DNA from: an uncultured Hyphomonas sp.
GTDB lineage: Bacteria; Pseudomonadota; Alphaproteobacteria; Caulobacterales; Hyphomonadaceae
Length of the DNA stretch: 64,000 bases
Assembly: GCF_963678875.1 (NCBI RefSeq)
Contig: NZ_OY787456.1
Coordinates: 2,356,001-2,420,000, forward strand
Direction of reading: 5' to 3'
Positions 18,367 through 26,955 of the stretch are shown one piece after another. The notes beneath the pieces are model-generated. The model did not search any database, was not told where the DNA came from, and was given only the letters and a program-made list of their open reading frames with translations. The position numbers and the translations under genes were made by a program. Position 1 is the first letter of the stretch. Each line of letters opens with the position of its first letter.

Positions 18367-20214
18367 ATGTCTTACAGGAAAGCTCTGCTCACCGCAGCGG
18401 CCATCGGCGTCACTATGCCAGCCATCGCTCAGGATGCCGGCTCGGAAGAAAGCAGACTCGAAGTCATCACGATTGAAGGCTCGCGTCTCGATCAGACTGC
18501 AACCGAAATCGGTTCCAGTGTCAGCATCATCACCGCCGAGGATCTCGAAAAACTCGACTTCGATTTCGCCTTGGACGCGGTTGCCGCTGCACCCGGCGTT
18601 ACAATCAATCAGAATGGCAGCTATGGCGGCTCCGCCAGTGTCCGTATTCGCGGCGCCTCATCCGGCCAGACCCTGGTGCTGATCGATGGTGTGCCGGTCG
18701 GCGACCCGTCAACAACGGACGGCAGCTTCAACTTCGCCTATCTCGACACTTCCGACATCGATCGGATCGAGGTGCTCAAAGGCCCGCAATCGACCCTTTG
18801 GGGCTCGGACGCCATCGGCGGGGTTGTCTCGATCACAACCAAGAAGCCTGAAGAGCAACTCGGTGGCAGCGCATATGCAGAGTATGGCTCCTTCAACACG
18901 GTTCGTGGCGGCGCCTCCATCGGCAACGCGAACGAGACCGGCGATTTCCGTCTGTCCGCCAGCGGTATCTCTACAGATGGTATTTCCAAGGCCGACGAAG
19001 CCAATGGAAACGGTGAAGAGGACGCATACGAGTCGACAACCATTTCCGCCAAGGGCGGGCTGAACCTGCCGGCCGATGCACGCCTGGAAGGGACACTGCT
19101 CTGGAACGATGCGGAGTCAGAATATGACAGCTATGTCGGCGGAGCGCAGGGCAGCGTCGGCGATGGTGACGAGCGCACCCAGAATGAGACGCTTTCAGGC
19201 AACATCTCGTTGAAGGTTCCACTCTTCGATGACCGCTTTGAAAACCTGCTCATGGTGGGTTATTCCGACATTACCCGCGAGAATTTCACCAACGGCGTCC
19301 AAAGCTATTTCGCTGAAGGCGACCGCCAGATCTATCGGTATCAGGGCACGTTCACCGTCAATGAGATGAACAAGCTGTCTTTCGGCGCCGAGCGGGAAGA
19401 GACCACCGCCAATGATTCGGAGTCGACCATCGACGGTCTGTTCGGCCTTTACGAATTCAAGCCGGTCGAGAAACTTACCCTGACGGGCGGCATCCGCGTC
19501 GATGATCACGACACGTTCGGTTCCGAGACCACCGGCCGTGTGGCAGCCGCCTACAATCCGACCGAACAAGTCGTGGTGCGAGCCAGCTGGGGTCAGGGGT
19601 TCAAGGCCCCGAGCATCTTCCAGTCGACCTATATCTGTACCTTCTGTGGACTGACGGAACCGAATGCCAACCTGAAGCCGGAAAGCTCCGAAGCTTTCGA
19701 CATCGGCCTTGACTGGACGTCCTCCGATGGCCGCGCGAAAGCCGGGATCACGTATTTCGACCAGGACACGGAGAACATGATCGATTTCTCCTACACGGCC
19801 GGGTACGACAACATCGCATTTGTAAAGTCAAAAGGCATCGAGCTGTACGGCTCCTATCAGCTTACTGACTGGCTCGGTGTCGCTGCGAACTATGCACACA
19901 TCGATGCCGAGGATGGCGACGGCAACGAACTCTCCCGCCTGCCGGAAAGCTCTGGCGATGTAACGGTATCGCTCGATCCGGAAGGCCCGTTCTCCGGAGC
20001 GGTCCTTGTCCGGTTCAATGGCGACGAAGCCAACACAAATGGCACCACGCTGGACAGCTGGACGCGGGTCGATCTGACCGGAAGCTACGACCTGACCGAC
20101 AGTGTCGAGCTTTATGGCCGCATCGAAAACCTGTTCGATGAAGAATACCAGCAGATCCTTGGATACGGCACACCCGGCTTGTCTGGCTCTGTCGGCATCA
20201 GATTGCGTTACTAG
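18367..20214 (+). CDS. btuB: vitamin B12 TonB-dependent receptor BtuB
   Basis: The 615-residue length is almost the same as E. coli BtuB. A short signal peptide precedes a TonB-box-like LEVITIEGSRL. The plug shows VRIRGASSGQTLVLIDGVPVGDP and RIEVLKGPQSTLWGSDAIGGVVSI, and the barrel ends in LRY. The assignment rests mainly on context: it is directly behind a B12 riboswitch and 8 bases upstream of the B12 ABC transporter genes. It imports cobalamin or corrinoids across the outer membrane with TonB energy. Confidence 0.93.
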   Translation: MSYRKALLTAAAIGVTMPAIAQDAGSEESRLEVITIEGSRLDQTATEIGSSVSIITAEDLEKLDFDFALDAVAAAPGVTINQNGSYGGSASVRIRGASSGQTLVLIDGVPVGDPSTTDGSFNFAYLDTSDIDRIEVLKGPQSTLWGSDAIGGVVSITTKKPEEQLGGSAYAEYGSFNTVRGGASIGNANETGDFRLSASGISTDGISKADEANGNGEEDAYESTTISAKGGLNLPADARLEGTLLWNDAESEYDSYVGGAQGSVGDGDERTQNETLSGNISLKVPLFDDRFENLLMVGYSDITRENFTNGVQSYFAEGDRQIYRYQGTFTVNEMNKLSFGAEREETTANDSESTIDGLFGLYEFKPVEKLTLTGGIRVDDHDTFGSETTGRVAAAYNPTEQVVVRASWGQGFKAPSIFQSTYICTFCGLTEPNANLKPESSEAFDIGLDWTSSDGRAKAGITYFDQDTENMIDFSYTAGYDNIAFVKSKGIELYGSYQLTDWLGVAANYAHIDAEDGDGNELSRLPESSGDVTVSLDPEGPFSGAVLVRFNGDEANTNGTTLDSWTRVDLTGSYDLTDSVELYGRIENLFDEEYQQILGYGTPGLSGSVGIRLRY

Positions 20215-20222
20215 GTGACACG

Positions 20223-21065
20223 ATGTCGAGACTGACGATCCTGCTTTTGTTGATCGGCCTGGCTGCCTGCGGTGTCCCCACCCCATCGCAAGCGCCAGAA
20301 TCCCCCCGACCCATGCGGATCGTCAGTCTCGACTATTGCGCCGACCAGTACGTCCTGAAATTTGCAGATCGCGAACAGATCCTGGCGATTTCCCCGGACG
20401 CGGTGAAAGACTTTTCCTATATGCGGGATGAAGCGGTGGGCCTGCCCACCGTTCGTCCTGTTGCCGAAGATGTGCTCATCCTGAAACCGGATCTGGTAGT
20501 ACGAGCTTATGGCGGCGGACCGAATGCCGAAGCGTTCTTCGAGCGCGCTGGCGTGCCGGTGCTTACCGTCGGCTGGACGTCCAATGTCGATAGCGAGGAA
20601 GTCGGCTCGATTCCGAGTCTTGTCCAGCACATGGCCGATGGCCTTGGGCAAAGCGAAAAAGGCCGGCAGGTCATATCCGATTTCCGTTCACGCCTTGCTC
20701 AGATTCGCAAGCGGGCGGACGGTGAGACGGCGCTCTACTTGACCCCGGCCGGTGTCACCACCGGCCCTGGCGCCATGGTCCACGAAATGCTCCTCGCCGC
20801 AGGCTTCGAGAATTTCCAGGACAAGCCGGGCTGGCGATCGATTCCGCTGGAAAGGCTCGCCTATGAACAGCCGGACGTTATCGCAGCGGCCTTCTTCGAC
20901 CAGTTGACCAACCACCCTGACTCCTGGAGTCCCATGAAACACCCCGTTGCTGAACGCCAGATGCAGGACCAGACAGTTATCCCGCTCAAGGGCGCGTGGA
21001 CAGCCTGTGGCGGCTGGTTCATTATCGATGCCATTGAAGCGCTGGCGGAAAGCGGGGGGGCATGA
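20223..21065 (+). CDS. btuF: corrinoid ABC transporter substrate-binding lipoprotein
   Basis: Class III periplasmic binding protein of 280 residues. The signal ends in lipobox LAAC, so it is membrane-tethered rather than free as in E. coli BtuF. The family opening MRIVSLDYCADQYVLKFADREQILAIS and the VLILKPDLVVRAYG segment are clear. It should deliver corrinoids to the permease encoded next, whose start overlaps its stop by 4 bases. An iron-siderophore binding protein would look similar, but the riboswitch and cob genes favour B12. Confidence 0.88.
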   Translation: MSRLTILLLLIGLAACGVPTPSQAPESPRPMRIVSLDYCADQYVLKFADREQILAISPDAVKDFSYMRDEAVGLPTVRPVAEDVLILKPDLVVRAYGGGPNAEAFFERAGVPVLTVGWTSNVDSEEVGSIPSLVQHMADGLGQSEKGRQVISDFRSRLAQIRKRADGETALYLTPAGVTTGPGAMVHEMLLAAGFENFQDKPGWRSIPLERLAYEQPDVIAAAFFDQLTNHPDSWSPMKHPVAERQMQDQTVIPLKGAWTACGGWFIIDAIEALAESGGA

Positions 21066-22051
21066 GCGATCGCTTGCTGATTCCGGGCCTGATTGCCGCG
21101 TCGGCGCTGGCCGTGTTTGCCGCCTGCTTACTCGGGTCGACTCCCCTGCCGGCGGATCGCGTCATGTCGGCATTCTTCGGAGGAGCAGATGTTGGCGACC
21201 GTCTCGTCGTCTTGCAAATCCGCCTCCCTCGCGCGCTGGCAGCCTTTTTCACCGGCGGCGCGCTAGGTATCAGCGGAGCCGCACTGCAAGGCCTGCTCCG
21301 GAACCCGCTTGCAGAACCCGGTGTCCTGGGCGTATCGGCCTCAGCATCGCTTTTTGCGACGTTTTCGCTCTATTACGGACTTGCAGCACTTTCCCCCTGG
21401 GTGCTCCCCATCTCGGCAATTGCCGGAGCCCTCTCCGCCACAGCACTCATCGCTCTGGCTGCCATCCGTACCAGGTCTGTCGTCACACTCATCCTGATCG
21501 GTGTTGGACTGTCCAGTTTCTCGGGCGCCGCGATGAGCTTGCTCATGAACCTCGCCCCCAACCCGTTTTCCCTATCTGACATGATCAACTGGATGCTGGG
21601 GTCGGTGGCCAATCGCAGCTTTGAAGAAGTCGGTCTCGCCGCGCCCTTCCTGCTTGCCGGCGCAGCAATCCTGCTGACCTCCCGGCGCGGGCTCTCGGCG
21701 CTCACACTCGGAGAAGAAGCAGCAAGCGGCGTCGGCCTCAACCTTCGTACCCAGCGGATTCTCACGGTGGTAGGCGCAGGCCTTGCCACCGGAGGAGCGG
21801 TCGCTCTGGCGGGGGCAATTGGCTTCGTCGGGATTGTTGCCCCGCACATTGTCCGGCCGTTCGTCCAGCATGACCCCGCCCGCTCTCTGATACCTTCTGC
21901 GCTGTTGGCCGGGCTCATCCTGGTCATCGCAGACATCGGCGTGCGCATTCTGCCGACGACCAATGAACTCAAGCTCGGCGTGGTCGCGGCCCTGATCGGT
22001 GCACCGGCATTTGTGTGGATCGCTGTACAGAGGCGCGCGCTGAATGGCTGA
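21062..22051 (+). CDS. btuC: FecCD-type ABC permease for corrinoids
   Basis: Inner-membrane permease of 329 residues with about ten hydrophobic segments. Typical FecCD/BtuC stretches are LRLPRALAAFFTGGALGISGAALQ-like (around residue 55), RNPLAEPGVLGVSASAS, and near the end GAIGFVGIVAPHIVRPF. It forms the translocation path with the ATPase encoded next, which it overlaps by 8 bases. B12 specificity is inferred from context. Confidence 0.9.
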   Translation: MSDRLLIPGLIAASALAVFAACLLGSTPLPADRVMSAFFGGADVGDRLVVLQIRLPRALAAFFTGGALGISGAALQGLLRNPLAEPGVLGVSASASLFATFSLYYGLAALSPWVLPISAIAGALSATALIALAAIRTRSVVTLILIGVGLSSFSGAAMSLLMNLAPNPFSLSDMINWMLGSVANRSFEEVGLAAPFLLAGAAILLTSRRGLSALTLGEEAASGVGLNLRTQRILTVVGAGLATGGAVALAGAIGFVGIVAPHIVRPFVQHDPARSLIPSALLAGLILVIADIGVRILPTTNELKLGVVAALIGAPAFVWIAVQRRALNG

Positions 22052-22805
22052 ACTTCTGACACAAAACCTCTCCGTTCGGGCAGGTTCCCAAACTCTCGTA
22101 GGCGAAGCAAACCTCCGCCTCATACCTGGAGAACTGGTCGCCCTGCTCGGTCCGAATGGCGCCGGTAAGACCAGCTTGCTCCGCGCAGCTCTCGGCCTTG
22201 AGAAGCGATCCGAAGGCCTGGCCACACTTGATGGAACAGACAGCGAGAAACTCTCCCCCATGCAGCGGGCCCGGCGTGTGGCTTATCTTCCGCAGCAGCG
22301 CCCATTGGCCTGGCCGAACACGGTCCGTGATGTCGTTGCCCTCGGTCGGTTTGCGTACGGCGCGGCTCCAGGAAGGCTCAGCACCAGCGACGCAGAAGCC
22401 GTGGACAGGGCGATAGAACACTGTGGCCTGACAGAGCTGAGAGGCCGAAACACAGACACTTTATCAGGTGGAGAACTTGCCCGCGTTCACTGCGCGCGCG
22501 CCTTTGCAGCCGATGCTCCCTTGCTGGTGGCGGATGAGCCCGTCGCCGCCCTTGATCCTCATCACCAGTTCAGCACGATGGATATTGTCCGCCAGTTCGT
22601 CGACGGTGGCGGTGGAGCGCTTGTCGTGCTGCATGACATAGCCTTGGCGGCACGCTATGCGACGCGCATGGTCTGGATGAAAGACTCAAGGATCGTGGCG
22701 GATGGTCCACCCGAAGAAACACTGACGCCTGAGCGACTCGCGGATGTCTACAGTGTGCGCGCGCGGGTAGACGGCCGGACGGTTGAGATCGAAGGCACGC
22801 TATGA
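22044..22805 (+). CDS. btuD: corrinoid ABC transporter ATP-binding protein
   Basis: ATPase of 253 residues: Walker A GPNGAGKTS, Q-loop in YLPQQRPLAWP, signature LSGGELARVHCARAF, Walker B LLVADEPVAALDPHHQ and switch His in VVLHDIALAAR. The set is complete. It overlaps btuC at its start and cobQ (4 bases) at its end, so import and assembly genes are translated from one message. Confidence 0.92.
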   Translation: MAELLTQNLSVRAGSQTLVGEANLRLIPGELVALLGPNGAGKTSLLRAALGLEKRSEGLATLDGTDSEKLSPMQRARRVAYLPQQRPLAWPNTVRDVVALGRFAYGAAPGRLSTSDAEAVDRAIEHCGLTELRGRNTDTLSGGELARVHCARAFAADAPLLVADEPVAALDPHHQFSTMDIVRQFVDGGGGALVVLHDIALAARYATRMVWMKDSRIVADGPPEETLTPERLADVYSVRARVDGRTVEIEGTL

Positions 22806-24289
22806 CGGCCAGAGCCCTGATGCTGCAGGGAACGGGCTCCGATGTCGGGAAGTCCGTCCTCACCGCGGCATTGTGCCGGATCGCAAGACGGCGCGGCCTG
22901 AGTGTTGCCCCCTTCAAGCCGCAGAACATGTCGAACAATGCCGCCGCTTGTCCCGGTGGCGGAGAGATCGGCCGGGCGCAGGCGATGCAAGCCCTGGCCT
23001 GCGGCCTGGAACCGCATGTAGACTTCAATCCTGTGCTTCTGAAACCCGAAACCGACCGTCGCGCGCAACTGGTCGTGCACGGAAGGGCTGTTACGGCTAT
23101 GGATGCCGCCCACTATATGGCGCATCGCGGGGACCTCATGGAAAAGGTGCTCGACAGCTTCAACAGGCTGACGGCTGCCCATGACCTCGTCATTGTGGAA
23201 GGCGCCGGCAGCCCGTCCGAAATAAATCTCCGTGACAGGGATATTGCCAATATGGGCTTCGCGCGACGTGCGGGTGTACCTGTCTGCCTGATTGGCGATA
23301 TCGACCGCGGAGGTGTGATCGCCAGCCTTGTCGGCACACAAGCCGTCCTTGCCCCGGAAGACGCCGCCATGATCACCGGCTTTCTCATTAACAAGTTCAG
23401 AGGGGACCCCGCGCTTTTCGAAGATGGCGTGAGAGCCATTGAACAGCGAACGGGCTGGCCATGCCATGGCGTCATTCCCTGGCTATCGGCGACCGTGGAC
23501 TTGCCCGCTGAGGATGCCGTGGTTCTGTCGCGACCGGAACGGTCGACCGGCGCCCCGCTAAAGATCGCAGCACCCATGCTGTCCCGCATGGCAAACTTCG
23601 ACGATGCCGATCCGCTGAAGCAGGAACCGGGCGTGGATTTCCGCTGGATTCCTCCGGGCCAGCATATTCCGCGCGACACGGATATCGTCATCCTGTTCGG
23701 CTCCAAGTCGACACTTGGCGATTTGGCATTTCTGCGCCAGCAGGGGTGGGATCATGACATTATCGCCCACGCACAAGCTGGCGGCCGCGTGCTCGGCATT
23801 TGCGGCGGTTACCAGATGCTCGGTGAGCGGATCTTCGATCCGCAAGGCATCGACGGCGATCCAGGCGAGGCGCAAGGCCTGGGCTTACTCGAGGTCGTCA
23901 CGCGCATGCTTCCGGAAAAGAAAGTCGCGCCGGTCACCGGTGAATGCGCCATGAATGGTGACACCATCTCAGGATACGAAATTCACACGGGCCAGACGAC
24001 GGGTGCAGATGCCGCCCAGCCCATGTTTCGTCTGAGCGACACGCCTGACGGCGCGCGCAGTCCCGATGGACGGATTGAAGGCACGTACCTGCATGGCGCC
24101 TTTACGAGCGACAGCTTCCGGCAAAACTGGCTCTCCCGGGCGGGCGGCAGCAGCGCCGATGGCGTCAGCTACAACGCCAATGTGGAACGCGCGCTCGACC
24201 GGTTGGCAGACGGTGTTGAGGCCGTCGTCGACATAGAAGCCCTCCTGGCGGGTGCGCGCTCTCCGGGTTGGCAACCCACAGATAGATGA
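22802..24289 (+). CDS. cobQ: cobyric acid synthase
   Basis: CobQ amidates adenosylcobyrinic acid a,c-diamide at four positions using glutamine and ATP. The 495-residue protein has the N-terminal ATPase part (QGTGSDVGKSVLTAALCR, APFKPQNMSNNA) and a C-terminal triad-type glutaminase with GICGGYQMLGERI (nucleophile Cys) and the late His in EGTYLHGAF. Domain order and length are standard. It overlaps btuD and cbiB by 4 bases on either side. Confidence 0.95.
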   Translation: MTARALMLQGTGSDVGKSVLTAALCRIARRRGLSVAPFKPQNMSNNAAACPGGGEIGRAQAMQALACGLEPHVDFNPVLLKPETDRRAQLVVHGRAVTAMDAAHYMAHRGDLMEKVLDSFNRLTAAHDLVIVEGAGSPSEINLRDRDIANMGFARRAGVPVCLIGDIDRGGVIASLVGTQAVLAPEDAAMITGFLINKFRGDPALFEDGVRAIEQRTGWPCHGVIPWLSATVDLPAEDAVVLSRPERSTGAPLKIAAPMLSRMANFDDADPLKQEPGVDFRWIPPGQHIPRDTDIVILFGSKSTLGDLAFLRQQGWDHDIIAHAQAGGRVLGICGGYQMLGERIFDPQGIDGDPGEAQGLGLLEVVTRMLPEKKVAPVTGECAMNGDTISGYEIHTGQTTGADAAQPMFRLSDTPDGARSPDGRIEGTYLHGAFTSDSFRQNWLSRAGGSSADGVSYNANVERALDRLADGVEAVVDIEALLAGARSPGWQPTDR

Positions 24290-25236
24290 GCACCGCTCTG
24301 CTCATGCTGGCGGCCTGGGCGATCGAAGCCTTGTTCGGCTGGCCGGACTGGCTCTTCCGATTGGTCCGGCATCCCGTGGTCTGGTTCGGTGCTGTGGTAC
24401 GATGGCTCGAAAGGCGGCTTAACCGGGAACACTGGTCTCATGCTGCCCGATATGTAGGCGGCGCAGTTGCCAGCCTGCTTGCCATCTCACTCGCAACGGG
24501 ACTGGCCTGGATGACCTCTAGGACACTCGCAAATACCGGCGCCGCGCTTGTCCTGGAAGCCATGATCGCGTCCAGCCTGCTTGCCTCACGCAGCCTCTAC
24601 GAACACGTCGCCAAAGTCGCGCGGCCGCTGGCATCCGGAGATATTGAATCAGCGCGCCGATCCGTCTCCCTGATCGTCGGGCGAGACCCGGCCCGGCTGG
24701 ATGAAGCCGGCATCGCCCGGGCCTCTATCGAAAGCCTTGCCGAGAACACCTCTGACGGAGTCGTTGCTCCACTGTGCTGGGGCGCCATATTTGGCCTGCC
24801 AGGTCTGGTTGCTTACAAGGCTATCAACACATTGGATTCCATGATCGGTCATCGGAGTTCACGCTATGCAGCTTTTGGCGGGTTTGCAGCACGGCTGGAC
24901 GATCTGATGAATTTCCTTCCTGCCCGCATGACGGGATTAATGATCGCTGCCGTGTCCGGACAAAAGCGGGGTTTCAAGGTCATGTTTCGAGATGCGTCCC
25001 GCCACCGCTCACCGAACGCCGGCTGGCCCGAGGCAGCAATGGCTGGCGCGCTCGGCATTCGGTTGTCGGGCCCACGTATTTATGGAGACAGAACCAGTCC
25101 GGAGCCGTGGCTGAACGGCGCTGCGTCCGATCCATCCCCCGGCCACGTGACCCGGGGACTCCGGCTCTACGTCAGAGCCATGGCGCTTTGCGCTGCCCTG
25201 CTCGGCCTTGTCTCAGTTATCGTGGGGCTTTCATGA
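24286..25236 (+). CDS. cbiB: adenosylcobinamide-phosphate synthase (CbiB/CobD)
   Basis: Inner-membrane enzyme of 316 residues that attaches the aminopropanol (phosphate) arm to cobyric acid. It shows the family motifs GWPDWLFRLVRHPVVWFG at the start, SIESLAENTSDGVVAPLCW in the centre, then YKAINTLDSMIGHRS and FGGFAARLDDLMNFLPAR. Called CobD in aerobic-pathway nomenclature. Both ends overlap neighbouring genes by 4 bases, in the order cobQ, cbiB, decarboxylase. Confidence 0.94.
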   Translation: MSTALLMLAAWAIEALFGWPDWLFRLVRHPVVWFGAVVRWLERRLNREHWSHAARYVGGAVASLLAISLATGLAWMTSRTLANTGAALVLEAMIASSLLASRSLYEHVAKVARPLASGDIESARRSVSLIVGRDPARLDEAGIARASIESLAENTSDGVVAPLCWGAIFGLPGLVAYKAINTLDSMIGHRSSRYAAFGGFAARLDDLMNFLPARMTGLMIAAVSGQKRGFKVMFRDASRHRSPNAGWPEAAMAGALGIRLSGPRIYGDRTSPEPWLNGAASDPSPGHVTRGLRLYVRAMALCAALLGLVSVIVGLS

Positions 25237-26225
25237 AAGAAGATCTCCTGCATGGCGGCGCACTCGATCAGATGCGAGCGGCTTTCCCGGATGCGCCAAC
25301 GCCATGGATCGACCTGTCGACGGGAATCAATCCTCGGCCGTATCCGTTGACGGACATTCCGCCAGACATGCACAATCACCTGCCGATGCAAAGCGAGCAG
25401 CACGCCTGTCGGATGGCTATGGCGGGCGCCATCGGCGCAGCTCCTGACAGCCTGCTCCTATCACCCGGCAGCGAATTGCTGATACGCCTTCTCCCAACGC
25501 TCCTCTCGCCGCAACGGGTGGTCATTCAGTCGCCGACCTATGGCGACCATGCCCGTGTTTGGCGGGCATCCACCTGCGAGGTCATTCAGACGGAAGACCC
25601 GCTGGCTGAGGCAGGACAGGCTGATGCCATCATCATCTGCAATCCGAATAATCCGGACGGCCGGGTTTTCAGTTCAGCCGAACTGGAGCGAGTCCGGTTG
25701 CAGCAGGCTGCACGCGGCGGCTGGCTGATTGTGGACGAAGCATATGCAGACCTGGCGCCGGCGATCAGCCTCGCCCCCAGCGGCGGTACTGACAATCTTG
25801 TCATCCTGCGTTCTTTCGGGAAGTTCTTCGGCCTTGCCGGGGTCCGTCTCGGCGCACTCATTGGTCCTGAACAGCTTCTCCGCTCCATGTCAGAACGTCT
25901 CGGCGTCTGGTCTGTGTCAGGCCAGGCACTCGCTATCGGCCGACGGGCCTATCTTGACCATGCCTGGCAGGCGGAAACTCGCGAGAGGCTGAGTGCAGCA
26001 AGGGCGCGTCTGGATATCCTGCTGACGGACGCAGGTCTGAACATTGCTGGTGGTTGCGACCTGTTCAGGCTCGTTCATACGCCTGATGCAGCGACGCTCT
26101 GGCAGCAATTGGCGCGAGAAGGAATCTATGTCCGCCGCTTCGACTGGTCGGATTGCCTGCTCCGCATCGGCCTGCCTCCTGACGAAGAGGCCGAACGCCG
26201 TCTTGCAGACGCTCTCAGCCTTTGA
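25233..26225 (+). CDS. L-threonine-O-3-phosphate decarboxylase (CobD/CobC)
   Basis: PLP enzyme of 330 residues (ATG 25233, overlapping cbiB by 4 bases) that supplies (R)-1-amino-2-propanol phosphate for the corrin side arm. Motifs: WIDLSTGINPRPYP at the N-terminus, CNPNNPDGR, IVDEAYADL and the PLP-lysine loop SFGKFFGLAGVRLGALIG. It is cobD in Salmonella and cobC in Pseudomonas denitrificans, so I leave the symbol blank. It is the last gene of the riboswitch operon and its 3' end overlaps the convergent cobU by 11 bases. Confidence 0.9.
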   Translation: MKEDLLHGGALDQMRAAFPDAPTPWIDLSTGINPRPYPLTDIPPDMHNHLPMQSEQHACRMAMAGAIGAAPDSLLLSPGSELLIRLLPTLLSPQRVVIQSPTYGDHARVWRASTCEVIQTEDPLAEAGQADAIIICNPNNPDGRVFSSAELERVRLQQAARGGWLIVDEAYADLAPAISLAPSGGTDNLVILRSFGKFFGLAGVRLGALIGPEQLLRSMSERLGVWSVSGQALAIGRRAYLDHAWQAETRERLSAARARLDILLTDAGLNIAGGCDLFRLVHTPDAATLWQQLAREGIYVRRFDWSDCLLRIGLPPDEEAERRLADALSL

Positions 26226-26724
26226 GACGAAGCGGCAGCCCTGCCGCGACAAATTCCACGACCTCGCAAACCGCCGCCACGCGCTGGTTCAGCCGCCCTT
26301 GTGCGTCACGGAACCTGCGCCCCAGCGCGGTTTCAGGCACGAGCCCCAGCCCGACCTCATTCGAAACAAGGATTACCTTGCAATCGAGTTGCGAGAGGCA
26401 CGTGCACAGCTTTTCGGTTTCCGCTTCAACATCCCGGTCATCATGCATGAGATTGGACAACCAGAGCGTCAGACAATCGACAAGGACAGGCTCCCCCTTT
26501 CCGCGCTGGTCTTCCAGTGCCGCAACAAGGTCCAGAGGTGCTTCAACCGTTTGCCAACCTTCACCTCTATCAGCCTGGTGATGAGCGATACGTTCTGACA
26601 TTTCCGCATCGAAAGCCTCCGCGGTGGCAATGTAGACGCGCGCGCTGCTTGCCTTTTCGGCCAGCGTCTGCGCCCGCGCACTTTTACCGGACCGGGCCCC
26701 GCCCAGAATGAATGTATGCCTCAT
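26215..26724 (-). CDS. cobU: bifunctional adenosylcobinamide kinase / guanylyltransferase
   Basis: CobU (CobP) phosphorylates adenosylcobinamide and transfers GMP to it. The protein has 169 residues from ATG 26724, which has AGAGGAA upstream. P-loop LGGARSGKSARAQ, the RIAHHQADRGEGWQTVE segment with the guanylylated His, LVDCLTLWLSNLM and VSNEVGLGLVPETALGRRFRD are all present. It is the only B12 gene of the block on the minus strand and converges on the decarboxylase gene with an 11-base tail overlap. Confidence 0.94.
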   Translation of the reverse strand: MRHTFILGGARSGKSARAQTLAEKASSARVYIATAEAFDAEMSERIAHHQADRGEGWQTVEAPLDLVAALEDQRGKGEPVLVDCLTLWLSNLMHDDRDVEAETEKLCTCLSQLDCKVILVSNEVGLGLVPETALGRRFRDAQGRLNQRVAAVCEVVEFVAAGLPLRLKG

Positions 26725-26955
26725 GGACTTCCTCTGGGCGATGTCATTGGAGATTGAACATACATCATCACCGCGATCCTGATGACCTCTTGTGAAGACT
26801 TTAAGTCGCAGAAGGAAGACCGGAACATTATCCGACGCCAGGCGCCAGACTTTGCCTCCCCGGGCCCGTTTCCATTGACATTTCCCCGGCCCTTTACAGC
26901 ACGGCCCCACCCAGCTAATGCGAGTGAGAATACATCTCATTCTCAGGGGTCGAAC
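26725..26955. other. divergent cobU / iron-receptor intergenic region
   Basis: The region carries a Fur box (26925-26945) on the receptor side. On the cobU side I looked for a second B12 riboswitch and found neither the CCGCAACTGT nor the CCAGGAGACC box. The receptor frame stays open through most of it but gives a proline- and histidine-rich sequence unlike a signal peptide. Confidence 0.5.
26925..26945. promoter_or_regulatory. Fur box upstream of iron receptor operon
   Basis: TGAGAAT-ACATCTC-ATTCTCA: a perfect 7-bp inverted repeat with a 7-base centre, the 7-7-7 layout of the Fur consensus. It matches 12 of 19 bases of the classical box. It ends 10 bases before the GTG start, where a bound repressor would block the promoter or early transcript. 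Confidence 0.8.

Noticed and set aside
26725..26924. Possible B12 riboswitch before cobU on the minus strand
   Set aside because: A GGGGAAA stretch looks vaguely similar, but the B12 box and the CCGCAACTGT core are absent.
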